A stretch of 5,871 nt of DNA from Candidatus Sabulitectum sp. (GTDB lineage: Bacteria > Fermentibacterota > Fermentibacteria > Fermentibacterales > Fermentibacteraceae), in the NCBI GenBank assembly GCA_023145935.1, contig JAGLDB010000122.1, forward strand, positions 1 to 5,871, in the 5' to 3' direction. Of this stretch, positions 1 through 5,871 are shown piece by piece. Made by a program: the position numbers and the translations under genes. The stretch's first letter is position 1, and the number at the start of each line of letters is the position of its first letter. The notes below the pieces were generated by a model. The model made no database searches, was not told where the DNA came from, and saw only the letters and a program-made list of their open reading frames with translations.

Positions 1-1294
1 GCTCGATATGATCAAGATAAAAATCCGCTGCAGGGTCGTTGGATGCAAAGCTTATCTGAAAATGATCAAGATCGGAGATATCTACATTCCTGAACAGAAC
101 CACTTTCGGTCCGGAATCGTTTAGTTCAACCGTACCCCCGCCTTTAAGGGTCACAGTGTACGCTGCTGCCTCTGAAACCGCAAAGGCCAGAGTTACATCT
201 GCAACTCCTGCTATATCGGTGAGATTCAAGGGAACGGAGGTTTGTTCGCCGGAATTGATCTTCTTCCAGAACCACCCTGTTCGCAGTTCATACTGAGGCA
301 TCCAGTAACCGCCATCCTCAAGATGAACGGTATGCCCAATGGAGTTGCCCCAGACAGGGGAACCATCAGGAGAACCGGGTTCATTCCTCATCCGTGCCCC
401 GGATTCGCCGCCCCATGTAAGCCAGTAAATTCTCTCTTCTGCATACCGGTGAAAAAGCCACTTAAGAGAGCCGTCACTGTACTCATACCTGTTCAGCCCG
501 GCTGCAAGGAATCTTATGGTATCGTCGCCGTTGAAAATACCATCGCTATTTTTGTCGTCAACAATAATTGGCACCGGCAGAAGAGTGTGTTCGGTCTCTT
601 GTGCCTGGGCGAACTGAGTTCCGGGGCCAGAGAAAAGAGCCATGGTCTCAATTGGAGATCCGCTTGCATTGCAGCCTGCCGCCTCCAGGTCGGAGCATGC
701 TGCTTGGTATCCACCGGTATCCTCAATAGAGATCCTGGCCCATGGTTTTCCCCAGAAAGGGCTTGAGGCTCTGCTGCTACCATGCGGGTAGTACACATTC
801 CCCTCTGCAACACCATAAAGAAGATGATCCTCTGGAATTCTCTGCCCGGAAGTACCGCCATTCCAGTCAAGTGAAACAGATACCGATGAGGTTAAACCTC
901 TTTCGGTAAACGGGTAAATATTAACCACAGCCACCTGGGCACCAGCCAGCGGGAAAACTCCTTCAAATTCCACCGTGTGAACTGTACGGTGAACTGGAGT
1001 AGCTGGAACTTCCCGGGCATCAAGCCCGGTTCCCACAAGCACCCCGGCTCTGGGGATAGCTATTCTGCCCACGGAGGCGGTTGAAGAAACTTCAGTAAAA
1101 CTGAGGACGGGCTCAACACCTGACGGGACCGGTATGAATATTGTCTTCACCGGATACATGGGAACTCCCGGTTCATTCAGGTTTACTGTGCCATCAACGG
1201 CTGGAATTCCGCTTATGCCAAAACTGGGAGGATCGAAGCTGAAGGTACCGCTCCAGGAAACTGCAAGAACAGCGATCAGTGAGAATACGATCAT
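1..1294 (-). CDS. Second gingipain/PorU-like C25-family secreted protein, N-terminal 431 residues (runs off window)
   Basis: I translated this frame directly: it is open from the ATG at 1294 to base 1, so the 3' end is missing. The start is fixed, because an in-frame TAA lies four codons upstream (1306..1304) and AAGGAG stands 5 bases before the ATG. Residues 1-15 form a short hydrophobic signal sequence (MIVFSLIAVLAVSWS) with no basic residue, which is unusual. The rest is beta-rich and clearly paralogous to the N-terminal half of the large peptidase in this window. Shared blocks are FWGKPWARI at 180-188, followed by a GxYxxxxxxLEAAGC segment, FSGPG at 221-225, and HRYxExxxYWLTWGG at 282-296 followed by GAR. 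These blocks resemble the pre-catalytic region of PorU-type proteins. Residues 247-258 (DKNSDGIFNGDD) match the EF-hand/dockerin calcium-loop pattern. The catalytic His/Cys region is outside the window, so activity cannot be judged. It overlaps the sirtuin gene by ATGA. Confidence 0.85.
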   Translation of the reverse strand, partial: MIVFSLIAVLAVSWSGTFSFDPPSFGISGIPAVDGTVNLNEPGVPMYPVKTIFIPVPSGVEPVLSFTEVSSTASVGRIAIPRAGVLVGTGLDAREVPATPVHRTVHTVEFEGVFPLAGAQVAVVNIYPFTERGLTSSVSVSLDWNGGTSGQRIPEDHLLYGVAEGNVYYPHGSSRASSPFWGKPWARISIEDTGGYQAACSDLEAAGCNASGSPIETMALFSGPGTQFAQAQETEHTLLPVPIIVDDKNSDGIFNGDDTIRFLAAGLNRYEYSDGSLKWLFHRYAEERIYWLTWGGESGARMRNEPGSPDGSPVWGNSIGHTVHLEDGGYWMPQYELRTGWFWKKINSGEQTSVPLNLTDIAGVADVTLAFAVSEAAAYTVTLKGGGTVELNDSGPKVVLFRNVDISDLDHFQISFASNDPAADFYLDHIE

Positions 1295-2028
1295 GTTCTC
1301 TCCTTAAAACCTGTGAGCACAGGCAGAATTTCCCCTGCCTTCTCTCTTATACTTATTACCCGGTCTCCCCTGGGCAATTCTGTCTGAACCGGATTTATTT
1401 CAATAATTGCAGCTCCACTCTCAAGGGCGGCAAAAGGTATTCCCGCCGCAGGCCAGACCTGTACTGAAGTTCCAATAACAACCATTAGATCACAACTTTC
1501 TGCAAGCTCATACGATCTTGAAATTACTTTCTGTGGTAACGGTTCTCCGAAAAGAACTATGTCCGGTCTTAGAATTGCTCCACAATCAGGGCAGACAGGA
1601 GGGCTGGCGCAAAGCAACTCAGCAGTAAGTTCAACAGAGAAACCACATTTATCAATACAGGAAGCAGTTCGCATTGAACCGTGAATTTCCATCACATCCG
1701 TCTGACCTGCCTGCCTGTGCAGACCGTCGACATTCTGTGTAATAACAGGAAGATACCCTTTTTGTTCCTGCAGATATGTAAGAGCATGATAGCCGGAGTG
1801 CGGTACGACATTCTCACCGGCGATCAACCTCATTCTGTACCAGTCCCACACCAGTTCCGGATTTTCTCTGAGCCCTGCGATGGAAGAAAGCTGCTCCGGA
1901 CTGTATTCCTTCCAGAGACCTTCTTCTCCGCGGAATGTTCTCATTCCGCTCTCCCGGGACATTCCAGCCCCGGAGAAAATAACTGGATTACTGCTTTCTC
2001 TAATAAGCTCTGCAGCCCGGTTTATCAT
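1291..2028 (-). CDS. cobB: Sirtuin-family NAD-dependent protein deacylase (SIRT5/CobB-like, class III type)
   Basis: This 245-residue protein has the normal length of a compact bacterial sirtuin and all core motifs. The NAD-binding Rossmann motif GAGMSRESGMRTFRG is at 20-34, TQNVDGLH at 97-104 (Asn99 and Asp101 contact NAD), and the catalytic His116 is in HGS. Zinc ligands are Cys124/Cys128 and Cys146/Cys149, followed by RPDIVLFGE (154-162), GTSVQVWPA (186-194) and IEIN (209-212). Family knowledge: sirtuins transfer the acyl group of acyl-lysine to NAD, giving nicotinamide and O-acyl-ADP-ribose. Tyr64 and Arg67 form the YxxR signature of SIRT5 and E. coli CobB, and GMRTFRG is closer to CobB GIRTFR than to the common GIPDFR, so removal of succinyl, malonyl or glutaryl groups as well as acetyl is likely. 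The first zinc pair is CX3C rather than CX2C. There is no signal peptide, so it is cytoplasmic. Its ATG overlaps the stop of the upstream peptidase (ATGA), and its own stop overlaps the next start. The symbol is by family only. Confidence 0.95.
   Translation of the reverse strand: MINRAAELIRESSNPVIFSGAGMSRESGMRTFRGEEGLWKEYSPEQLSSIAGLRENPELVWDWYRMRLIAGENVVPHSGYHALTYLQEQKGYLPVITQNVDGLHRQAGQTDVMEIHGSMRTASCIDKCGFSVELTAELLCASPPVCPDCGAILRPDIVLFGEPLPQKVISRSYELAESCDLMVVIGTSVQVWPAAGIPFAALESGAAIIEINPVQTELPRGDRVISIREKAGEILPVLTGFKERT
1300..1305 (-). promoter_or_regulatory. Strong ribosome binding site for the second C25-like gene
   Basis: AAGGAG on the minus strand lies 5 bases before the ATG at 1294. 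It lies inside the sirtuin reading frame, where it encodes Lys242-Glu243. Together with the ATGA overlap this indicates direct or reinitiated translation of the downstream gene from the same message. Confidence 0.8.
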
Positions 2029-5000
2029 GGGCTTACCACCAGAATTTCAGTAGTGGAAAGACTGCCCAGGCTGCCGGAAAACTCGATAATATAAATGTAA
2101 GCTCCGGCTGCTATAACATCTCCATCTGAATCCAGTCCGTTCCATAGAAGCTGACCGGCTCCGTTCTGTACTATGGTTTCCCCTTTCCAGATCCGGCGAC
2201 CAGCTATTGAATAAACCGTAACACCAACACTACCGGATGAAGATGTTGTGAAGAAGAATGCCCTCTGCCCTCTGGTGGGATTGGGATACACACCGGTTTT
2301 TTCAAGCAATGGCGCATCACCTTCCAAAACATTAAAGGAAAGAACAGCTTCACCTGTATTCTTCATTCCGTCCCGGGCTACTACTCGTATCTCATGTGTT
2401 CCCGGCAGCAGATCCGGAATAGTGTAATCGAGAAAACCAGTGGTATAACTTCCCTGGTTGTATGAGAACAATTCGGTGATATCCTCGTAGCCGCCGTCCA
2501 CTGAACCAATAATGATCGATCCGGCGTCATTACCAAGAACACAGATACCTGACGGGTCGGAAAGCACAGCATGCATAACTGCGTTCTGATACACAGAAGG
2601 AATTTCTCCACCCTGCGAAGACGGAAAACCAAGTTCTATCTCCGGGCCTTCCGAATCACTGATGTAGTTGCCGGTATCCACCAGTGGAACAGGCCACGCA
2701 AAACCGGTGCCCAGCTCATATTCTGTTCTTCCCGTTGCATCAGTTCTGGCCATAGAGCCGGTATCTGCCTGAAGAGGAACGAAAAAATCAACCGATGCAT
2801 CCCCATACTGATCCGTGGAAAGAATACCGCTGTACAATTCTGAGCCGTAAGAGAGATACTCTATGGTAAAGTTTGCGGTAAGAGGACTGGTATAGACCAC
2901 TGTATCAGCACTTTCAATACAGCGGAAGAGGAAGGAAGACTCTTCAGGAAAAGATACATTTACCGTGTTCACCTGCCCTCTGGTCAATGTATCCTCAGGC
3001 TGGGCGGAGTACCCTTCTGTTTCCGTCCATGGAAGAGTTATTCCACCGTCCCCCAGAACAGGGTACAGATAGTTACTCTGATTGCCTGCATTAAGCTGAG
3101 AAAGCCAGAGAGCCTCTGCGATTGTAAAGTCTCCCTGATGCAATCTGCCCATGAATTCTGAAGATAATATTCTATTTTGACCACTGAAACTGGTTCTTGT
3201 ACACGCAACAGTAGCAGAAGCTCCTCCACCTGGATGAAAAAGAAGGATCTCTGACAGACAATCTCCAGCTGAAAGGTCGAAGAAACCGGTGGCACATGAA
3301 AATGAATTGTAGAGGAAATACCGGGGACCGTTGTTGAGCTGACTGACCATGGAGGACGCAAACAATTTTTCGCTGGTCATCTGATCGTAGGAGCCGTGGC
3401 CGTAAAAAGAGGTATACACCACTCCTCTGTTCAACTGATCAATAAAATCAGAAGACGCGTCAGGCTTGAAAGGGTGAATACCCTCCACACTTGTTCCAGG
3501 AGGCCACGGGTATGCGATCTCGTAGAGTTTGACCACATTCACCCACGGTGGAACAACACTGTCTGCAAGATACTCGCAGTTGAGTGTTGCAGCACTCTCC
3601 TGATGCGAATGCTCCCCCCATTCGTCATCAGCAGCAAGCAGTACTCTGTTGGCCCACGGCCCCAGAATGGAACTGTTTTCAAGCACAGCAGCTTTTCCCG
3701 AGGCAACAAGAAGTTCATCGATGGTTGAGGATGGGATCCTGGACAATGGAATTTCAGGATCTTCGCTACCGGAATGAACTGTGGTGAAATACGACTCTTT
3801 ACATAAGCCCGAATCAAGTTCCACGTTCACCGGTGCAGGTGACCTGTATCCCACTGAGTATCCAATGGGATCGTTTGACCCGTCACCTATAAGCAGTAAT
3901 GACTGCGGTGGATCAGGCCAGGTATCCAGAGCCCATCTAACAAAAGACCTCACAGCCCCGGGATCGCTGACCCCCTGACCGAATTCATCGTAGATCTCTC
4001 TGTAGGTTACTATAAATGTAGAGAGACCACGAGCAGCGTAGACCGATTCCAGAACAGACAGCCCACTGGCCATGCTCTGGGGAACAGTAATTATGACATC
4101 CGCCGGTACAGATGCTCCAAGGATTCTTCCCGGCTGAGCTGATTCTATCAACTGAGAAGAGAGATAATGGTATGGGTTCACTGCAATAAATGAGGCAGTT
4201 TCTCCCTGCAAAACAGAGGATAGCATGGCTTCAGAACCATCCAGCGTCCACTCTGTAAGTTCAACCGGATCAAACGGGTCACTTACATCGTAGATACGAG
4301 ATTCCTGACTGGCAGGGCCAAACCGCAGGGAATGAACACCGGGAGCATAACCGAGCAGGGTTATCCCGTAGCCTGCCGAGATCGAAAGGGCCACAGGAAG
4401 CAGTATTTCCGCATAGTTAAAGTATGATACATCCCGAGAATCGTTCCATACTTTCAGTATGTTACCGCCCTGTTTAACAGAAACATCTTCCACGGCAAAA
4501 ACTTCATTACGCAGGGTGCCGATGGTATCAAGAACAAGAACATTCTCCAGTTCAGCAGTAACATGATAATTATTCGGGTTCTCGTTCACCAGACTAAGTC
4601 TTAAAGTAGCAGACTCGGAATCAAAAGGCGAACTGAGGTAAAAATAACTTGCAAACTCAGCGCTGAGGAAACCCCAGAGCCAGCCTGTTCTGTTCTCTAT
4701 ATAATTCCAGAATACCTCCTGTTCATACCCGAATGGAATGATGCCCTCTGCTATTTCGGTTCCACCTGACGGCATTGCAGATACCTGGTCAATTCTTGCT
4801 CCGTTGTCTCCGCCCCATGTGAGCCAGTATGTGTTGTTCTCATCGTAGCGGTGAGAAGATCTGAAAAGAGAATCTGCCACAGAATCCCAGTGCCACAACC
4901 CCCGTCCGTAAAAAACAAGGGAGTCGGAAAGGTCAAAAATACCGTCTCCTCCATCAAAAACAGTTATGGAAACCGGGATAAGCTGGTGTTCGTCTCCTGG

Positions 5001-5825
5001 ATCATCATGGTCAAACATCACACCAGGACCGGTAAACATTGACAAAGATGCAGATGGAACTCCGGAGACTACACAGCCGGAAGCTTCCAGTTCCACAGCT
5101 GTAACACTGTAGAAACCTGTGTTCCCAACTGCTATTCTTGCCCATGGTTTTCCCCAGAAGAAACTCTCGTATTCTTCCTGCCGAAAAGGCCACCAGACTT
5201 CCGATTCCGGGCACAGGTCCTGAAGAAGAGTCCCCTCAATTGATCTGGCTCCGGAAACTTCGCGGAAAGAAAGAGAGTAAGTAATCTCTTCTGCATACCT
5301 GGAAGAGTTTCCATAACAGAATGGAGATATAGAAACCCTGGCAACCGTAGTACCCAGAAGGTGGATCACCTCAAATGACACCGGAGGGTGTGCAGGAGGA
5401 AATTCCACCGGCTGATATGTCTCTGTGGCATTCAAACCGCTACCGGACAAGATCGGGGTTGATGCCATGGTCAGTGTTCTACTCCACGGGCTATTCCCAT
5501 CAACACCAACAACCCACTCAAGGTGTGGTTCTGAGCCCGGTGGTACCGGAACATAGTGAACAGAACCTGGAAGCTGCGCTCCACCGTCCATCTCAATTGT
5601 ATACATACCTGGTATGACAATGGTACTGAGGCCATCTGAGTCTAAAAGGTATGGCTCGCTAACTTCCACTGTAATAAGATGTTCCATTGCGACGATAGCA
5701 CAAGCCAGTAATATTCCAGACAGAATAATCCCCCTTAGTCTGTAGCGCTTCAGTTTTGATATATAATCAATACTCGGAAAGGTGAATGGAGGTTCCCCTG
5801 GCAACTCTTTCATGGAAACTGGCAT
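2025..5825 (-). CDS. Gingipain-like C25 cysteine peptidase / PorU-like protein with type IX (FlgD-like) C-terminal domain
   Basis: Residues are counted from the ATG at 5825 (1266 aa). A basic, hydrophobic export segment lies at about 24-46 (KLKRYRLR, then GIILSGILLACAIVA). A beta-rich pre-catalytic region follows (about 50-560), with FWGKPWARI at 223-231 and YWLTWGG at 333-339, as in PorU-type proteins. The C25 catalytic region is about 565-930: LLLIGDGSNDP (643-653), SRIPSSTIDEL (695-705), His810 in FYGHGS and Cys844 in SFSCATGFFD. The 34-residue His-Cys spacing nearly equals the 33 of RgpB (His211/Cys244), so the catalytic dyad looks intact. Next come an Ig-like domain (about 1060-1165, ending PGTHEIRVVARDGMKNTG) and a sorting/FlgD-like domain (about 1177-1266, VYPNPTRG, LLWNGLDSDG, GAYIYII). 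By family it is exported across both membranes by the type IX system, acting as a protease or as a PorU-type sortase; sequence alone does not separate these. The start is uncertain: the frame is open upstream to base 5870, and the ATG at 5813 is a good alternative because it gives an ATGA overlap. Confidence 0.92.
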   Translation of the reverse strand: MPVSMKELPGEPPFTFPSIDYISKLKRYRLRGIILSGILLACAIVAMEHLITVEVSEPYLLDSDGLSTIVIPGMYTIEMDGGAQLPGSVHYVPVPPGSEPHLEWVVGVDGNSPWSRTLTMASTPILSGSGLNATETYQPVEFPPAHPPVSFEVIHLLGTTVARVSISPFCYGNSSRYAEEITYSLSFREVSGARSIEGTLLQDLCPESEVWWPFRQEEYESFFWGKPWARIAVGNTGFYSVTAVELEASGCVVSGVPSASLSMFTGPGVMFDHDDPGDEHQLIPVSITVFDGGDGIFDLSDSLVFYGRGLWHWDSVADSLFRSSHRYDENNTYWLTWGGDNGARIDQVSAMPSGGTEIAEGIIPFGYEQEVFWNYIENRTGWLWGFLSAEFASYFYLSSPFDSESATLRLSLVNENPNNYHVTAELENVLVLDTIGTLRNEVFAVEDVSVKQGGNILKVWNDSRDVSYFNYAEILLPVALSISAGYGITLLGYAPGVHSLRFGPASQESRIYDVSDPFDPVELTEWTLDGSEAMLSSVLQGETASFIAVNPYHYLSSQLIESAQPGRILGASVPADVIITVPQSMASGLSVLESVYAARGLSTFIVTYREIYDEFGQGVSDPGAVRSFVRWALDTWPDPPQSLLLIGDGSNDPIGYSVGYRSPAPVNVELDSGLCKESYFTTVHSGSEDPEIPLSRIPSSTIDELLVASGKAAVLENSSILGPWANRVLLAADDEWGEHSHQESAATLNCEYLADSVVPPWVNVVKLYEIAYPWPPGTSVEGIHPFKPDASSDFIDQLNRGVVYTSFYGHGSYDQMTSEKLFASSMVSQLNNGPRYFLYNSFSCATGFFDLSAGDCLSEILLFHPGGGASATVACTRTSFSGQNRILSSEFMGRLHQGDFTIAEALWLSQLNAGNQSNYLYPVLGDGGITLPWTETEGYSAQPEDTLTRGQVNTVNVSFPEESSFLFRCIESADTVVYTSPLTANFTIEYLSYGSELYSGILSTDQYGDASVDFFVPLQADTGSMARTDATGRTEYELGTGFAWPVPLVDTGNYISDSEGPEIELGFPSSQGGEIPSVYQNAVMHAVLSDPSGICVLGNDAGSIIIGSVDGGYEDITELFSYNQGSYTTGFLDYTIPDLLPGTHEIRVVARDGMKNTGEAVLSFNVLEGDAPLLEKTGVYPNPTRGQRAFFFTTSSSGSVGVTVYSIAGRRIWKGETIVQNGAGQLLWNGLDSDGDVIAAGAYIYIIEFSGSLGSLSTTEILVVSP
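2036..2040 (-). promoter_or_regulatory. Weak ribosome binding site before the sirtuin ATG
   Basis: GGTGG on the minus strand lies 7 bases before the sirtuin ATG at 2028, within the last codons of the peptidase. It is only a partial match to the Shine-Dalgarno consensus. The ATGA overlap suggests that translation depends mainly on coupling to the upstream gene. Confidence 0.45.
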
Positions 5826-5871
5826 GGCGTTATCTGAAACGCCACCCGCAAAGGAAAAGACTGGCTTTCGC
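5810..5871 (-). CDS. Possible C-terminal end of an upstream gene
   Basis: A minus-strand frame entering the window encodes 19 residues, ending RVAFQITPCQFP, then TGA at 5812..5810. That TGA would overlap the peptidase ATG at 5813 as ATGA, the same arrangement as the two certain junctions in this window. The alternating hydrophobic pattern could be a closing beta strand. The fragment is too short to identify, and an open stretch of this length is not rare by chance. A competing reading is that the peptidase frame itself, also open here, continues upstream. Confidence 0.35.
   Translation of the reverse strand, partial: ESQSFPLRVAFQITPCQFP
5825..5844 (-). other. Perfect 7-bp hairpin over the first candidate ATG of the large peptidase
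   Basis: On the minus strand the sequence is TGGCGTT, loop TCAGAT, AACGCCA. The last A of the stem is the A of the ATG at 5825. No T-run follows, so it is not a standard intrinsic terminator. In RNA it would bury that start codon and would leave the ATG at 5813 about 11 bases downstream of the stem. It may be a translational control element or mRNA structure; a chance occurrence is possible. Confidence 0.45.

Noticed and set aside
242..766. Plus-strand open frame of 174 codons
   Set aside because: It lies wholly antisense to the open N-terminal frame of the second C25-like protein, which has a signal sequence, a ribosome site and clear paralogy. The plus-strand product shows no recognisable motif.
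1681..2094. Plus-strand open frame of 137 codons
   Set aside because: It is antisense to the sirtuin, whose catalytic and zinc motifs are unmistakable in the minus frame, and it crosses the gene junction.
5756..5770. Inverted repeat TTGAT-N5-ATCAA with TATATAT in the centre, possible operator or -10 box
   Set aside because: It lies within the 5' coding region. The best -35 partner (TTCACC) is weak and the arms are only 5 bp, so chance is a sufficient explanation. It would matter only if the true start were downstream near 5723.
5845..5871. Imperfect pairing of GCGAAAG with CCTTTGC at the window edge
   Set aside because: The pairing needs a bulge and a long loop, and no T-run follows, so it is not a credible terminator.
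1..5871. Search for tRNA, rRNA, CRISPR arrays, insertion sequences or attachment sites
   Set aside because: The window is filled by overlapping minus-strand coding sequence. I saw no regularly spaced direct repeats, transposase motifs, terminal inverted repeats or tRNA-like folds.

Overview
All usable signal is on the minus strand. The window reads as one tightly packed stretch of a transcription unit, with no intergenic gap and no terminator visible between genes. In transcription order (high to low coordinates) it holds four items. First is the possible last codons of an upstream gene. Second is a large secreted gingipain-like (C25, clan CD) cysteine peptidase of about 1260 residues, with a type IX secretion / FlgD-like C-terminal domain. 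Third is a complete sirtuin-family NAD-dependent protein deacylase of 245 residues. Fourth is the first 431 residues of a second, paralogous gingipain/PorU-like secreted protein, whose catalytic half lies beyond base 1.

Both complete gene junctions are 4-base ATGA overlaps, where the stop of one gene shares bases with the start of the next. The downstream start at 1294 also has a strong AAGGAG ribosome site inside the last codons of the sirtuin. The start of the large peptidase is not settled. Its frame is open to the window edge, the first ATG (5825) sits in a perfect 7-bp hairpin, and the second ATG (5813) would make a third ATGA overlap with an upstream reading frame.

The organism is probably a Gram-negative lineage of the Fibrobacterota-Chlorobiota-Bacteroidota (FCB) superphylum or its uncultured relatives (for example Cloacimonadota- or Fermentibacterota-like). 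This rests on the PorU/gingipain architecture, the VYPNP-type C-terminal sorting domain with a FlgD-like WNGLDSDG...GAYIY ending, and balanced base composition. It is inference; no rRNA or other marker is present.

The two C25-type proteins would act outside the inner membrane as type IX-secreted proteases or PorU-like sortases. The sirtuin has no export signal and should act in the cytoplasm. Its translational coupling between two export-pathway peptidases is the most unusual point of the window. The sirtuin carries the YxxR signature of SIRT5/CobB-type deacylases that remove acidic acyl groups.
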